This document shows positions 1 to 9,654 of a stretch of 64,000 nt of DNA, piece after piece; within the stretch, counting starts at the first letter, position 1; every line of letters starts with the position of its first letter. Below the pieces are notes generated by a model. That model did no database searches. It saw only the letters and a program-made list of their open reading frames with translations, and had not been told where the DNA came from. Made by a program: the position numbers and the translations under genes. The stretch is from assembly GCF_002150505.1 (NCBI RefSeq), contig NZ_MSSV01000005.1, positions 123,578-187,577 of the forward strand, in the 5' to 3' direction. The stretch is from Algoriphagus ratkowskyi (GTDB lineage: Bacteria; Bacteroidota; Bacteroidia; Cytophagales; Cyclobacteriaceae).

Positions 1-99
1 CTTCGAAGCCCAATCATCGGACTCAAATACTATATGTGCCAGTCTTTTTTTGGTGAATATCATTCGGGAATTTAGAAAAATTTAAAAGTAAAACCAGAC

Positions 100-2562
100 C
101 TAATCAAGGTAATAAACACGCTTCACACGAGTACTTATATTTGTAAGCAACTCATAAGGGATAGTTCCAATTCGTTCAGCCAGTTCTTTCAAGGAGATTT
201 TCTCTCCATAAACGATGGCTTCATCACCGGCTTTCACATCCATTCCGCTCACATCCACCATGCACATATCCATGCACACATTACCAATGATGGGAGCCTG
301 TTTTCCATGGATAAGTACATAGCCTTTACCATTGCTGAATCGGCGGTCGTAGCCATCTGCATACCCTAGCGCTAGAGTCGCTATTTTACCGCCGGTAGCT
401 AGAACTCCCTTTCTGGAATACCCTATTGTTTCGCCAGGTTCGAGCTCTTTGACTTGGGAAATCGTAGTTTTCAGCGTACCAATCGTTCGCAGTGCCTGCT
501 CAAATTTACCTGTCACTTCTACGCCATACAGTCCGATTCCCAATCTCACCATATCAAATTGGAATTGTGGAAATGTACTTATTCCAGCAGAATTGAGCGC
601 GTGAATCAACGGTCTATAGGATAGCATACTGAGAACTTCCTCTTTCATTACTATGAAATTCTTCATTTGTGTTAAAGAAAATTCACGATGAATCTCCTCG
701 TCAGCACCTACAAAATGAGTATAGATTGAGGCTACTTCCAATTGAGGGTTGGCTTTAATCAAGCTCTTCAAAACTTCTATTTGTTTTTTTTCAAAGCCCA
801 ATCTGTGCATACCAGTATCCATGTCGAGATGGATTTTCATGGTAGTGTGATGTATAATACTCCAAGAGGCTAAACTCTCAAAATACTCCGGACTGAAAAC
901 TACCGGCTCCAAATTAAACTCACTGCACAACCCAAAAGACTCTTGCATGGCATTCAATACCATAATCGGTAGTTTGATTCCCTGTTTCCGCAAAGCAACT
1001 CCTTCATCAGAAAAAGCAACCCCCAAGTAATCTGCACCCATGGTCTGGATTTGGTTGGCGATTTCCACCGCTCCTCCACCATAAGCGAGTGCCTTCACCA
1101 TTACCATTACTTTGGTTTTTGGGGAAAGCAGTTTTTTATAGAAATTATAATTGTGCGTGAGCGCATTGAGATTGATCTCCAAGGTGGTACCATGAATCCT
1201 CTGTTGAAGTCGGTTGACTACTTCCTCAAATCCAAACACTCGTGCCCCAGTTACTAAAATCAAGTCATTTTGAAAGGTCTCAGGATCGAGCTTGGCCAAA
1301 AGCTCTAGCGTAGAATTGAACCCAGTGAAAGATTCTGGGAATTCTTTCTCCAAAAAGAAAATCTCCTTACCCACACCATACAATTGGTCAAACCGGTACT
1401 TTTTGATCAACTCAGAAACCTCAGCATAGATCTTCTCTGGAGAACCTTGCTGCAATAAGTCAGACAGGATCAGAATTTTCCTTCGCTTAGGCCTTTGTTG
1501 CTGCATGAAATCCAGCGCGACCTTTAATCCTGCCAAGTCATTATTGTAGGTGTCGTCGATCAGCAAAGAATCATTGATTCCCGGCTTTAGCGTCAAGCGC
1601 ATATCCACAGACTTCAGATGCGCAATTCCTTCTTGTATAGATCCAACGCTTTGTCCTAGCGTGATCGCGGCTACGATCACATGCGTGATATTTTCTAGAG
1701 AAGCCACATCCGTGAAAGGCACATGAAAAGTATGCGTGCTTAAATCCGAGTTCATCAAAATCATTCGTGATCCATTCCCTTTCACCTTCAAAGATCTGGT
1801 AAATTCTGCTCCAGCTCGATCTGACCATCCTACTCGTTTGTCAGATGGAAAAACAGACTCAATCGCCTCAGAAATGAAGTCATGATCTCTACAATAAATC
1901 AAAAAATTAGAGTCCTTGAAAAGTGAAAGCTTCTCCTGAAGCTTAGCTTCCAGACTTTCAAATCCTTCTTGATGGGCTGTACCGATATTAGTGAAAATTC
2001 CGAGGTTTGGTTGGATCATTTCCTCCAATGCAGCCATTTCTCCAGCTTTGGAGATTCCTGCTTCCAGTATTGCTACTTGATGATAAGACTCGATTCCAAA
2101 GATAGATAGAGGTACTCCAACTTGAGAATTATAGCTTTTTGGGCTTTTAGCCACGGCATATTTTTGCCCCAGAATCTCTCCCAGCCATTCTTTGACGATG
2201 GTTTTACCGTTACTTCCGGTGATGCTGACGACGGGATTCGTAAATAGTGAACGTTGGTATTTGGCCAGCAATTGTAATGCTCTACGCGTATCCGCCACCT
2301 TGATAAAGCAAACATCTAAAGCTGTGGACTCATCAAAATCATCATGAACCAAAAACGTCTGGACGCCCAATTTTACTAATTGAGGAATAAAATCTGCCCC
2401 ATCAGCTTTTGCACCGCGCAATGCCACAAAAAGTGTCTTGGAGGGATGAAGAATTTGTCTGGAGTCTATTGCAAGTTGAGAAATCATCAACTCATCATGC
2501 CGATTCAGAACACTTCCTTTGGTGAGTTCTACGATTTGCTTTTGGCTAATTTCCTGAAACAT
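100..2562 (-). CDS. murF-alr: Bifunctional MurF ligase / alanine racemase
   Basis: Peptidoglycan precursor enzyme in the cytoplasm. The N-terminal half (about residues 1-450) is MurF, which joins D-Ala-D-Ala to UDP-MurNAc-tripeptide using ATP. The C-terminal half (about 457-820) is a PLP-dependent alanine racemase that makes the D-Ala. The ATP loop GSNGKT is at 116-121 and DDTYN at 336-340. The racemase PLP lysine is K490 in VMVMVKALAYGGG, followed further on by GYADGYDRR and IGNVCMDMCMVDV. At 820 residues it is the length expected for the fusion, which is common in Bacteroidota. The MurF motif usually written YNANP reads YNNDL here, so nucleotide or substrate contacts in that loop may be altered. 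The start overlaps the 3' end of the upstream membrane-protein gene by 17 bp, suggesting translational coupling. Confidence 0.96.
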   Translation of the reverse strand: MFQEISQKQIVELTKGSVLNRHDELMISQLAIDSRQILHPSKTLFVALRGAKADGADFIPQLVKLGVQTFLVHDDFDESTALDVCFIKVADTRRALQLLAKYQRSLFTNPVVSITGSNGKTIVKEWLGEILGQKYAVAKSPKSYNSQVGVPLSIFGIESYHQVAILEAGISKAGEMAALEEMIQPNLGIFTNIGTAHQEGFESLEAKLQEKLSLFKDSNFLIYCRDHDFISEAIESVFPSDKRVGWSDRAGAEFTRSLKVKGNGSRMILMNSDLSTHTFHVPFTDVASLENITHVIVAAITLGQSVGSIQEGIAHLKSVDMRLTLKPGINDSLLIDDTYNNDLAGLKVALDFMQQQRPKRRKILILSDLLQQGSPEKIYAEVSELIKKYRFDQLYGVGKEIFFLEKEFPESFTGFNSTLELLAKLDPETFQNDLILVTGARVFGFEEVVNRLQQRIHGTTLEINLNALTHNYNFYKKLLSPKTKVMVMVKALAYGGGAVEIANQIQTMGADYLGVAFSDEGVALRKQGIKLPIMVLNAMQESFGLCSEFNLEPVVFSPEYFESLASWSIIHHTTMKIHLDMDTGMHRLGFEKKQIEVLKSLIKANPQLEVASIYTHFVGADEEIHREFSLTQMKNFIVMKEEVLSMLSYRPLIHALNSAGISTFPQFQFDMVRLGIGLYGVEVTGKFEQALRTIGTLKTTISQVKELEPGETIGYSRKGVLATGGKIATLALGYADGYDRRFSNGKGYVLIHGKQAPIIGNVCMDMCMVDVSGMDVKAGDEAIVYGEKISLKELAERIGTIPYELLTNISTRVKRVYYLD

Positions 2563-3628
2563 CTGGTCCCGCCTCTAATTTCTTTTTCTTAAAAAACACT
2601 TGCTTAACCCAACGAGGAAGGAAAAATGCTCCTAAAATCAAGTAAGGGTAGTAGGATAGAAGTCGCCACAAGATGCTAGTTACAAACGTGTAATTTGTTA
2701 AGAATTCGGTAAAGAATTGACCAAAGAAAAACTCCGCTGTACCACTACTACCTGGGGTAGGTGAGATCATCATCACGATCCACATAATTACTTGGCGCGC
2801 AAAAACGATGACATGCTCATGAGCAGCAAGGGGCACAAAAGCCGAAATCAATGCATTTAACATCAAGTATCTAGAACTCCAGATGAAGATAGTAGCACCA
2901 ATAATCGGCAACCAATAATTCCATTTTTTACCCGATAGTTCTTTGGAAGCTTCGATGATCTGATCTCCATATCCTTGGGCTTCATGTTTCCATTTGAGAA
3001 GCCATTTAATCGAAAATAGCTTGATTAGAAGCCATTTGAAAACTCTCGGCTTGTAAAATAAAGCTGCAGCCATCACTATGCTGTAAGTAGCATAGAGCGT
3101 ATACGAGATCCAGAAAATCGCCTCCATGCTATTCTGAAGCTGCATTTCCAGTACTTTACTTTCTGGAAAAATACTTCCTTTCGCAAAAAATAAGATAATG
3201 GGAGCGCCAATCACAAAGAATAAATTATCTAAAATCGCTGTCACCATCACATAGGCAATGGCTTTACCGAATTTGATCCCTTCCTTATTTAAGATAAAAA
3301 TAGCAACTGCTGTCCCGCCCACCACAGAGGGTGTCACTGCAGAAGCAAACTCCCAAAGTATGATGACATAGATAGACCTCTTCCATGTCAGTTTCCTATC
3401 CGTAATCTCCCTTATTCGATATACATAGCCTACATCCCTAAATAAGATCACCAAAATGGCAAGAATTACCCAAGGAATAGAAGCATCAAAAATCCCATTC
3501 AGAGAGTCCTTATTTACTTTAGGATCAAAATAAAACATACCGAAGACAATGGCTAAACCAATGATTACCGGCACCCAAATTTTATTCGGATTAAGTGTCT
3601 GAAAGATTTTTTTGTTGTCCAATTTCAT
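2546..3628 (-). CDS. Flippase-like / lysylphosphatidylglycerol synthase TM family protein
   Basis: Integral membrane protein of 360 residues with about eight hydrophobic segments (for example around residues 16-32, 50-64 and 110-145). It matches the YbhN/AglD-like flippase family by its general pattern, including the conserved PTPGSSGTAE stretch near residue 290. Family members are thought to move lipids or lipid-linked sugars across the inner membrane, but the substrate here is unknown. It lies between scpA (4 bp away) and murF-alr (17-bp overlap) in one leftward operon, so a link to the cell envelope is reasonable but only inferred. Confidence 0.82.
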   Translation of the reverse strand: MKLDNKKIFQTLNPNKIWVPVIIGLAIVFGMFYFDPKVNKDSLNGIFDASIPWVILAILVILFRDVGYVYRIREITDRKLTWKRSIYVIILWEFASAVTPSVVGGTAVAIFILNKEGIKFGKAIAYVMVTAILDNLFFVIGAPIILFFAKGSIFPESKVLEMQLQNSMEAIFWISYTLYATYSIVMAAALFYKPRVFKWLLIKLFSIKWLLKWKHEAQGYGDQIIEASKELSGKKWNYWLPIIGATIFIWSSRYLMLNALISAFVPLAAHEHVIVFARQVIMWIVMMISPTPGSSGTAEFFFGQFFTEFLTNYTFVTSILWRLLSYYPYLILGAFFLPRWVKQVFFKKKKLEAGPDVSGN

Positions 3629-3631
3629 ATG

Positions 3632-4381
3632 CTATGCAACTGCTATTGGCTCTGATATTTCCACCCAAAAATTATTAAAGCCATCTCCAATGACAATCGT
3701 AACCAGGGAAAGTTGAAGTAATTCTAAAATGGCTAGAAAGGTATATATCACAAAAATCTTATCGGGCTTGTAGCTGATGAATTCAGCGAATGGCACTTTT
3801 TTCTTAAAACTTACTTTCTCCAACACAAAGTCTTTTTGTTGGGCAATGGTATAAGGATACTGGATTACGGTGTGTTTGGTTTCATCCACTCGCGAAGCCA
3901 TTTTGGACATCGACCGCTGAAAAACTTTCAGCAATTTGTATAAATCCATATCCTGCATCTCTGCATCCACATCATCCACTTTGCTAAGTGTCTTCAACTC
4001 GGAGGCTATATTTCCACGCTTTTGTTTGGACATTTCCTCCCCTTCCATAGCGGAAAGTACTTCGATGACGGATTTGTATTTCTTGTATTCCAGAAGATTT
4101 CTGATCAATTCCTCTCGTGGATCCACTTCTTCACCTGCCTCATTCAGTTCAGGTCTTGGCAAAAGCATTCGTGATTTAATCTTCATAAGGGTTGCGGCGA
4201 AGAGAATAAAATCACTGGCTACTTCCATTTCCATTTGCTCCATCTGATGTACATAATCAAGGAAGTCATTGGTAATCTTGGAAATAGGAATGTCATAAAT
4301 ATCCAGTTCATCACGCTCGATGAAGAAGAGCATGAGGTCAAATGGACCTTCGAAGAGTGGTAATTTGATTTCGAAACTCAA
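3632..4381 (-). CDS. scpA: Segregation and condensation protein A
   Basis: Kleisin subunit of the SMC-ScpA-ScpB condensin that compacts and separates chromosomes. The N-terminal stretch FEGPFDLMLFFIERDELDIYD (cut here) at residues 9-29 is the typical ScpA signature, followed by ISKITNDFLDYV and the helical SRMLLPRPE segment near 90-98. Length 249 matches the family. It is first in the leftward operon with the flippase-like and murF-alr genes. The region to dxs (4382-4557) is divergent and AT-rich and must carry both promoters, though no clear box was recognised. Confidence 0.93.
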   Translation of the reverse strand: MSFEIKLPLFEGPFDLMLFFIERDELDIYDIPISKITNDFLDYVHQMEQMEMEVASDFILFAATLMKIKSRMLLPRPELNEAGEEVDPREELIRNLLEYKKYKSVIEVLSAMEGEEMSKQKRGNIASELKTLSKVDDVDAEMQDMDLYKLLKVFQRSMSKMASRVDETKHTVIQYPYTIAQQKDFVLEKVSFKKKVPFAEFISYKPDKIFVIYTFLAILELLQLSLVTIVIGDGFNNFWVEISEPIAVA

Positions 4382-4557
4382 AGGATATTTAAATTATTGG
4401 TTAATTTTGCCACCTTGTTGCCAAAGATATTCAATTAAGCTAAATTAATTGAAAACGACAGGAGAAAGAGACAGTCGTCTTTTCGTCAAATTATTCATAG
4501 AAAAAACAAAGGAGCATATTTATTGTTATTCTATTTTGAACACTTTACCGCTGTAAA

Positions 4558-6474
4558 ATGCTGATTGAACCAGGAGAATTATTAGCTCAAATTAATAGCC
4601 CCGCTGACCTTAAGAAATTTCCTAAGGAGAAGCTGGTACAAATTTGTGATGAACTTAGACAGTTTATAATCGATAATGTATCCGTTTATGGAGGCCATTT
4701 TAGCGCGAGTCTTGGCGTGGTCGAGCTTACAGTTGCCCTTCACTATGTGCTTAATACTCCTGAAGACCAATTGGTCTGGGATGTAGGACATCAGGCTTAT
4801 GGTCATAAAATTCTTACCGAAAGGAAAGATCGCTTTCATACAAATCGTCTTTACGGAGGCCTTTCTGGTTTTCCTAAAAGAAAAGAAAGTAAATACGATA
4901 CGTTCGGTGTAGGTCACTCCAGCACATCAATATCTGCAGCATTGGGTATGGCTGTCGCTTCCCAGTATAAAGGGCTTTCTCAAAAACAGCATGTCGCGGT
5001 GATTGGCGATGGTTCTATGACTGGTGGTATGGCCTTTGAAGCTATGAACCATGCAGGAGTAGCAGACACCAACTTGTTGATCATCCTGAATGATAATTGC
5101 ATGGCAATCGATCCGAATGTCGGTGCGCTCAAAGATTACCTCACCGATATTACTACTTCCAAAACCTACAATAAAGCAAAGGATGAGGTTTGGAAGATTT
5201 TGGGCAAAATGAGCAAATTTGGAACAAGCGCTCAGGATGTAATCTCCAAAGTGGAAGGTGGAATCAAATCTGCTATTCTGCACCAAAGCAATCTTTTTGA
5301 GTCATTAAACCTTCGATACTTCGGTCCAGTAGATGGTCATGATGTCAATCATTTAGCAGAAATATTAAAGGATCTTAAAGATATTCCAGGGCCTAAAATC
5401 CTTCATTGTGTGACAATGAAAGGAAAAGGATATGGTCCTGCGGAAAAAGGAAATCAAACTACCTGGCATGCCCCAGGAGCTTTTGATAAAGTTACCGGAG
5501 AAATATATAAAACGACTCCAAGCAGTCCGCAAGCTCCAAAATATCAGGATGTTTTTGGACACACGTTAGTAGAATTGGCTGAAATGGATGACCGAATCAT
5601 GGGAGTTACTCCAGCTATGCCATCTGGTTCGTCTATGAATATCATGATGAAAGCGATGCCAAATCGGGCATTTGATGTAGGAATCGCCGAGCAACATGCG
5701 GTGACTTTCTCTGCTGGATTGGCTACACAAGGACTAGTTCCTTTCTGTAACATCTATTCTACATTCATGCAGCGTGCTTATGATCAAGTATTACACGACG
5801 TCTGCCTTCAAAATCTTCCTGTAGTCTTCTGTTTAGATAGGGCAGGATTTGCAGGTGCCGATGGCCCTACGCACCATGGAGCATATGATATAGCTTTCTT
5901 TAGATGCATACCAAATCTGGTCGTATCTGCACCGATGAATGAGGAAGAACTTCGCAACATGATGTACTCGGCTTCTATTCATAACGGTCCTTATTCTATC
6001 CGATATCCAAGAGGAAAAGGCGTAATGCCAGAGTGGAAAACTCCATTTGAAAAAATTCCAGTAGGGCAAGGAAGAATTGTGAAAGAGGGAGAAGATGTAG
6101 CTATTCTAACGATTGGACATATTGGTAACTATGCGGTAGAAGCTTGCGAAAAACTAGTGAAAGAAGGTTTAAACCCCGCTCAGTACGATATGCGATTCGT
6201 GAAGCCGCTGGATGGGGAACTACTTCATGAGATTTTTGGCAAATTCAAAAAGGTAATCACTGTAGAGGATGGTTGTATTATGGGCGGGTTTGGCTCAGCT
6301 GTGATCGAGTGGATGATAGATCATGGATATCAGGCACAAGTGAAGCGTCTTGGTATTCCAGATGAAATCATCGAGCACGGCGAGCAGGAAGAATTACATA
6401 GAGCTTGTGGTTTTGATGCAGAAGGCATTGCTGAGGCTGTCAGAGAAGTTGCTGAAGTTTCCAAATCTATCTAA
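4558..6474 (+). CDS. dxs: 1-deoxy-D-xylulose-5-phosphate synthase
   Basis: Thiamin-diphosphate enzyme that condenses pyruvate and glyceraldehyde 3-phosphate in the first step of the MEP isoprenoid route. Visible are the GGHFSASLG histidine motif (45-53), DVGHQAYGHK (75-84), the ThDP/Mg motif GDGSMTGG (150-157) with NDN (178-180), the catalytic glutamate in GIAEQHAV (E378), and a C-terminal transketolase domain. The 638-residue length is normal. Translation from the ATG gives the usual short N-terminus. The next gene starts 5 bp after the stop, so the two are probably co-transcribed. As a thiamin-dependent enzyme it shares the window with a TPP-riboswitch operon. Confidence 0.97.
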   Translation: MLIEPGELLAQINSPADLKKFPKEKLVQICDELRQFIIDNVSVYGGHFSASLGVVELTVALHYVLNTPEDQLVWDVGHQAYGHKILTERKDRFHTNRLYGGLSGFPKRKESKYDTFGVGHSSTSISAALGMAVASQYKGLSQKQHVAVIGDGSMTGGMAFEAMNHAGVADTNLLIILNDNCMAIDPNVGALKDYLTDITTSKTYNKAKDEVWKILGKMSKFGTSAQDVISKVEGGIKSAILHQSNLFESLNLRYFGPVDGHDVNHLAEILKDLKDIPGPKILHCVTMKGKGYGPAEKGNQTTWHAPGAFDKVTGEIYKTTPSSPQAPKYQDVFGHTLVELAEMDDRIMGVTPAMPSGSSMNIMMKAMPNRAFDVGIAEQHAVTFSAGLATQGLVPFCNIYSTFMQRAYDQVLHDVCLQNLPVVFCLDRAGFAGADGPTHHGAYDIAFFRCIPNLVVSAPMNEEELRNMMYSASIHNGPYSIRYPRGKGVMPEWKTPFEKIPVGQGRIVKEGEDVAILTIGHIGNYAVEACEKLVKEGLNPAQYDMRFVKPLDGELLHEIFGKFKKVITVEDGCIMGGFGSAVIEWMIDHGYQAQVKRLGIPDEIIEHGEQEELHRACGFDAEGIAEAVREVAEVSKSI

Positions 6475-6478
6475 ACAA

Positions 6479-7258
6479 ATGTCTGCTATTCATTTTTTCG
6501 AAAAAGGCCAAGGTCAACCTATAGTCCTAATTCATGGTTTCTGCGAAATCGGAGAAATGTGGAGAGATTTTGCAGAAGCTTTATCCACAGACTTCAGAGT
6601 GATCTGCCCTGATCTTCCAGGATGTGGCAGTACTCCAATCGCTTCAGACTCTATTCAGATGGAGGAAGTAGCAGTTCTATTCGAAGAATGGATGGAGGAA
6701 AATAATATCCATAATCCTATAGTAATCGGTCATTCGCTAGGTGGATATGTGATGCTAGCGCTGCTTGAATTGATGGGAAATAAACTTAAAGCTGTTGGTC
6801 TTTTTCATTCTTCAGCTTTAGCAGATGATGAAGAGAAAAAGGGCATGCGAGACCGCACGGTTATTTTCCTGAAAAAACACGGCGTTAATACTTTCGTAAC
6901 ATCTTTCGTCCCACCACTTTTTCCAGAGGAAAGAAGAGAAGAACTATCTGATGAAATAACTCAAGCCATAGCGCAAGCTAAAAATTGTAGTTTGGAAGGA
7001 TTAATTGCTTTCACCAAAGCAATGAGAGATAGAAAAGATCGATTGGAAGTGTTGGAGAATTTCTCTGGACTAAAACTGGTGATCGCTGGAACTGAAGATG
7101 GAGCGGTAAAAATCGATACTAGCCGAAAGCATAAATCAGCAGTAACCGATTACTTCGAACTCGAACACACGGGGCATGTCGGCATGATCGAGCGCAAAGA
7201 GGAAACTTTGAAAATTGTCAGAGAATTTTGCGAAAAGGTGAGTAGGAGCGAAACCTAG
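6479..7258 (+). CDS. Alpha/beta hydrolase
   Basis: Predicted 259-residue cytoplasmic hydrolase of the alpha/beta fold. The oxyanion motif VLIHGF is at 17-21, the nucleophile elbow GHSLGG has Ser86, and the C-terminal histidine is probably in HTGHVGM. The open frame extends upstream into dxs, but the ATG five bases after the dxs stop gives the normal start (MSAIHFFEKG), so it was chosen. Substrate is unknown; family members include esterases and haloalkane-type hydrolases. Its 3' end overlaps the convergent msrC gene by 4 bp. Confidence 0.85.
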   Translation: MSAIHFFEKGQGQPIVLIHGFCEIGEMWRDFAEALSTDFRVICPDLPGCGSTPIASDSIQMEEVAVLFEEWMEENNIHNPIVIGHSLGGYVMLALLELMGNKLKAVGLFHSSALADDEEKKGMRDRTVIFLKKHGVNTFVTSFVPPLFPEERREELSDEITQAIAQAKNCSLEGLIAFTKAMRDRKDRLEVLENFSGLKLVIAGTEDGAVKIDTSRKHKSAVTDYFELEHTGHVGMIERKEETLKIVREFCEKVSRSET

Positions 7259-7737
7259 ATCTTACTCCCTAACGACTCCATCAACTTCTCCAAATACTCC
7301 TGATCAACCGAATCAAAATCATCTAATTGATCGGAATCCACATCGAGTACAAAGGCAACTAAACCTCCTTTGAACACAGGTACGACTATCTCAGACTTTG
7401 AAGCAGAGCTGCAAGCGATATGACCTGGAAAAGCATCTACATCGGGAACCAAAATTGTTTTGCCTTCTTGCCAAGCTGTACCGCAAACTCCTTTTCCCAT
7501 AGAAATCCTCGTACACGCTATTGGTCCCTGGAAAGGACCAAGTACTAACTGATTCTCTTTGACCAGATAAAACCCAACCCAAAAGAAGTCAAATGCCTCT
7601 TTTAATGCTGCGGAGATGTTAGCCAGATTTGCATAAAGATCAGGTTCACCGGAGATCAAAGCTTCGATTTGAGGCAGAATCGCTTCGTATTTTTCCGCTT
7701 TTGTAGCGGACTCAGGAATGTATAGACTTTCAGACAT
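7255..7737 (-). CDS. msrC: Free methionine-(R)-sulfoxide reductase (GAF domain)
   Basis: Single GAF-domain enzyme of 160 residues that reduces free L-methionine-(R)-sulfoxide. Three cysteines typical of fRMsr are present: C75 in PIACTRI, C85 in GKGVCGTAW and C109 in HIACSSASKSEIVVP. GAF proteins without enzyme activity lack these, so the assignment is fairly firm. The start overlaps the end of ribD by 8 bp, so it is likely translated from the same leftward message as ribD and the DUF4382 lipoprotein. This would pair oxidative repair with riboflavin synthesis, but that is only context. Confidence 0.9.
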   Translation of the reverse strand: MSESLYIPESATKAEKYEAILPQIEALISGEPDLYANLANISAALKEAFDFFWVGFYLVKENQLVLGPFQGPIACTRISMGKGVCGTAWQEGKTILVPDVDAFPGHIACSSASKSEIVVPVFKGGLVAFVLDVDSDQLDDFDSVDQEYLEKLMESLGSKI

Positions 7738-8758
7738 GATGATATATTCTTAAAGTATCTTCCAAGATTTCTATAGTCTCGGATACTGGGGTAGGAGGTA
7801 TTGGGGCTGCGACCCCACTTCCAAATTTGTTGCTGCTTGTAAACACACGTGCTTCATCCCAAAGTTCAGAAGCCAAGAACTTATTCAATGAGTAACTTCC
7901 TCCTTCTATAAGTACACTTTGAATATTCCGCTTGTAAAGATCTTCCAAAATATCCTTTACCTGAAAATCTGGGTCCAGCTTCTTATATTCAAGCGTGCCC
8001 TTAACTTCAGATTTCTTCGTATTGTAACAAATTGTAGGAACTGCTTCGTCAAATAGTTTGAGTGAATTGGGAAGCTCAAGTCTGCTATCAATAACCAATC
8101 TGAGGGGATTTTTTCCAACCCAATCTCTGACATTCAATGCAGGATCATCGTATTTGGCTGTATTTTTTCCCACCATTATCGCATCTTCTTCAGCCCTCCA
8201 CTTATGCACTAACTGTCGGCTAGAGGCATTCGTAATCCACTTGGAAGAGTAATCTTCTCTCGCCACAAATCCATCAAGAGTTTGGGCCCATTTCAGAATT
8301 ACATACGGACGCTTTTTTTCAATCTGAGTGAAAAAACGCTTGTTTTGAATACGAGCTTCTTTTTCCAATAGCCCTGTTACCACTTCTATTCCAGCATCTT
8401 TCAATTGCTGAAATCCTTTTCCACCAACTAATGGATTGGTATCGAAAGCAGCTATGACAACTTTCCTAACCTTTTTCTCTACCAGTAGACTTGCACATGG
8501 AGGGGTTTTTCCATAGTGAGCACATGGTTCCAAGGTCACGTAAACTGTAGCTTCCATCAAAAGCTCGTGGTTTTTTACTGCATTCACCGCATTGACTTCA
8601 GCATGTGCTTGACCGTATTTCTGATGGTAGCCTTCGCCTATTATTTTGTTTTGATGTACGATCACACAGCCAACCATGGGATTTGGACTTACTTTACCCC
8701 GGCCAAACTCCGCCAGTTCAAGTGCTCTTTGCATGTAGAGTGCATCAGAAATCATCAA
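7730..8758 (-). CDS. ribD: Riboflavin biosynthesis deaminase/reductase RibD
   Basis: Bifunctional enzyme of riboflavin synthesis. The N-terminal cytidine-deaminase-like domain removes the amino group from the pyrimidine intermediate, and the C-terminal DHFR-like domain (from about residue 150) reduces the ribosyl chain using NADPH. Zinc ligands are seen in HAEVNAV (H52, E54) and in PCAHYGKTPPC (about 78-88). The reductase part shows the motif ILKWAQTLDGFVA and LIEGG near the C-terminus. Length 342 is normal. The ATG overlaps the stop of the upstream lipoprotein gene as ATGA. No FMN riboswitch was recognised upstream, and other rib genes are not in the window. Confidence 0.95.
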   Translation of the reverse strand: MMISDALYMQRALELAEFGRGKVSPNPMVGCVIVHQNKIIGEGYHQKYGQAHAEVNAVNAVKNHELLMEATVYVTLEPCAHYGKTPPCASLLVEKKVRKVVIAAFDTNPLVGGKGFQQLKDAGIEVVTGLLEKEARIQNKRFFTQIEKKRPYVILKWAQTLDGFVAREDYSSKWITNASSRQLVHKWRAEEDAIMVGKNTAKYDDPALNVRDWVGKNPLRLVIDSRLELPNSLKLFDEAVPTICYNTKKSEVKGTLEYKKLDPDFQVKDILEDLYKRNIQSVLIEGGSYSLNKFLASELWDEARVFTSSNKFGSGVAAPIPPTPVSETIEILEDTLRIYHHV

Positions 8759-9552
8759 GGTTTTTTCTTAAAAGTGATTGTATTAAGAAGGCTGTCCTCA
8801 CTCACGACTAGATCTTGTGTATAAGCAGTGTCCAAATAAAGTTCGTCTTTCGCATCAAAGAAAATCTTATATGATCCAGCCGGCACTCTGAAATTGTATT
8901 TTCCAGTAGCATCGGTATGTGTTGAAATCGTATCCTTTCCGTCGCTCAAATAAACAGCAGGATAGAGAGTCAATGGTTTTAATAATCCACTAATATCAAT
9001 CGTTCCTGCGCCCTTTGTTAAGGTGAAAGTTGGATTCAGCCCGTAGGTAAGAGGGGATTCAGAAACTTTTACAATTGACTTTTCAAGGTTAATATCCAAT
9101 ATAATATCATAAGATATTCCTTGCTCTGTATCTATTGAAGTAGTCAACAATATTTCGTTTTGGGAAGTGTCTGAGACTTTTAATGGATACTTTTTCTGAT
9201 CATAATACATGGAATGATCGTTACCTAAGATGATTTTTGCAGATATTATTTGCCCAATAGGCAATTCATTTCTACCTAAGAGCAGCGCATTTCCACCAAC
9301 TAAATCACTCACTTTTATACGCTTATCTCCAGATTTATATTCTAAGAAAAAAGTCCGGCTTTGTGTATCACGCCCACTTGCCAACACCTCTATATCTACT
9401 CCCTCTATCTCTACAAATACCGAATCCCACTTAGCCGCATTGTCCACCAAAATAATATTTAAAAGTGCTTTGGGGCTAGCATCTGGATCTTCGCAAGAAG
9501 CCAAGAGAAATATGCTAAATATCGAAAGAAGATAAAAATACAGTTTTTTCAC
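8755..9552 (-). CDS. DUF4382 domain lipoprotein
   Basis: Predicted surface or periplasmic lipoprotein of 265 residues. The signal peptide ends in the lipobox LLASC with C20. After it comes a DUF4382-like beta domain (about 28-180, starting ALLNIILVDNAAKWDSVFVEIEGV) and a C-terminal carboxypeptidase-regulatory-like beta domain (about 190-262, YPAVYLSDGKDTIST). Function is unknown. It is a diverged paralogue of the next gene upstream with the same order of domains. Its last bases overlap ribD, so it may lead the ribD-msrC operon. Confidence 0.8.
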   Translation of the reverse strand: MKKLYFYLLSIFSIFLLASCEDPDASPKALLNIILVDNAAKWDSVFVEIEGVDIEVLASGRDTQSRTFFLEYKSGDKRIKVSDLVGGNALLLGRNELPIGQIISAKIILGNDHSMYYDQKKYPLKVSDTSQNEILLTTSIDTEQGISYDIILDINLEKSIVKVSESPLTYGLNPTFTLTKGAGTIDISGLLKPLTLYPAVYLSDGKDTISTHTDATGKYNFRVPAGSYKIFFDAKDELYLDTAYTQDLVVSEDSLLNTITFKKKP

Positions 9553-9606
9553 AGGGTAAATTTAGTCCAAAACTTTTCAAAACGGGAAGGCAAGAAAGTC
9601 TAGCAC

Positions 9607-9632
9607 AAAAAAAAGGCCAGCAACAGCTGACC
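9607..9632 (-). terminator. Rho-independent terminator
   Basis: On the minus strand, a 7-bp stem GGTCAGC/GCTGGCC with a 4-base loop (one G-T pair) is followed by eight T residues. It sits just downstream of the second DUF4382 gene and separates it from the first copy, so the two paralogues are probably separate transcripts. Confidence 0.85.
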
Positions 9633-9654
9633 TTTTATGTTAGATTTTCAATAA

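Noticed and set aside
1..75. Open frame of 24 codons running in from the left edge on the plus strand, ending TAG at 73-75
   Set aside because: Too short to recognise; a frame of this length is common by chance and nothing in it suggests a family.
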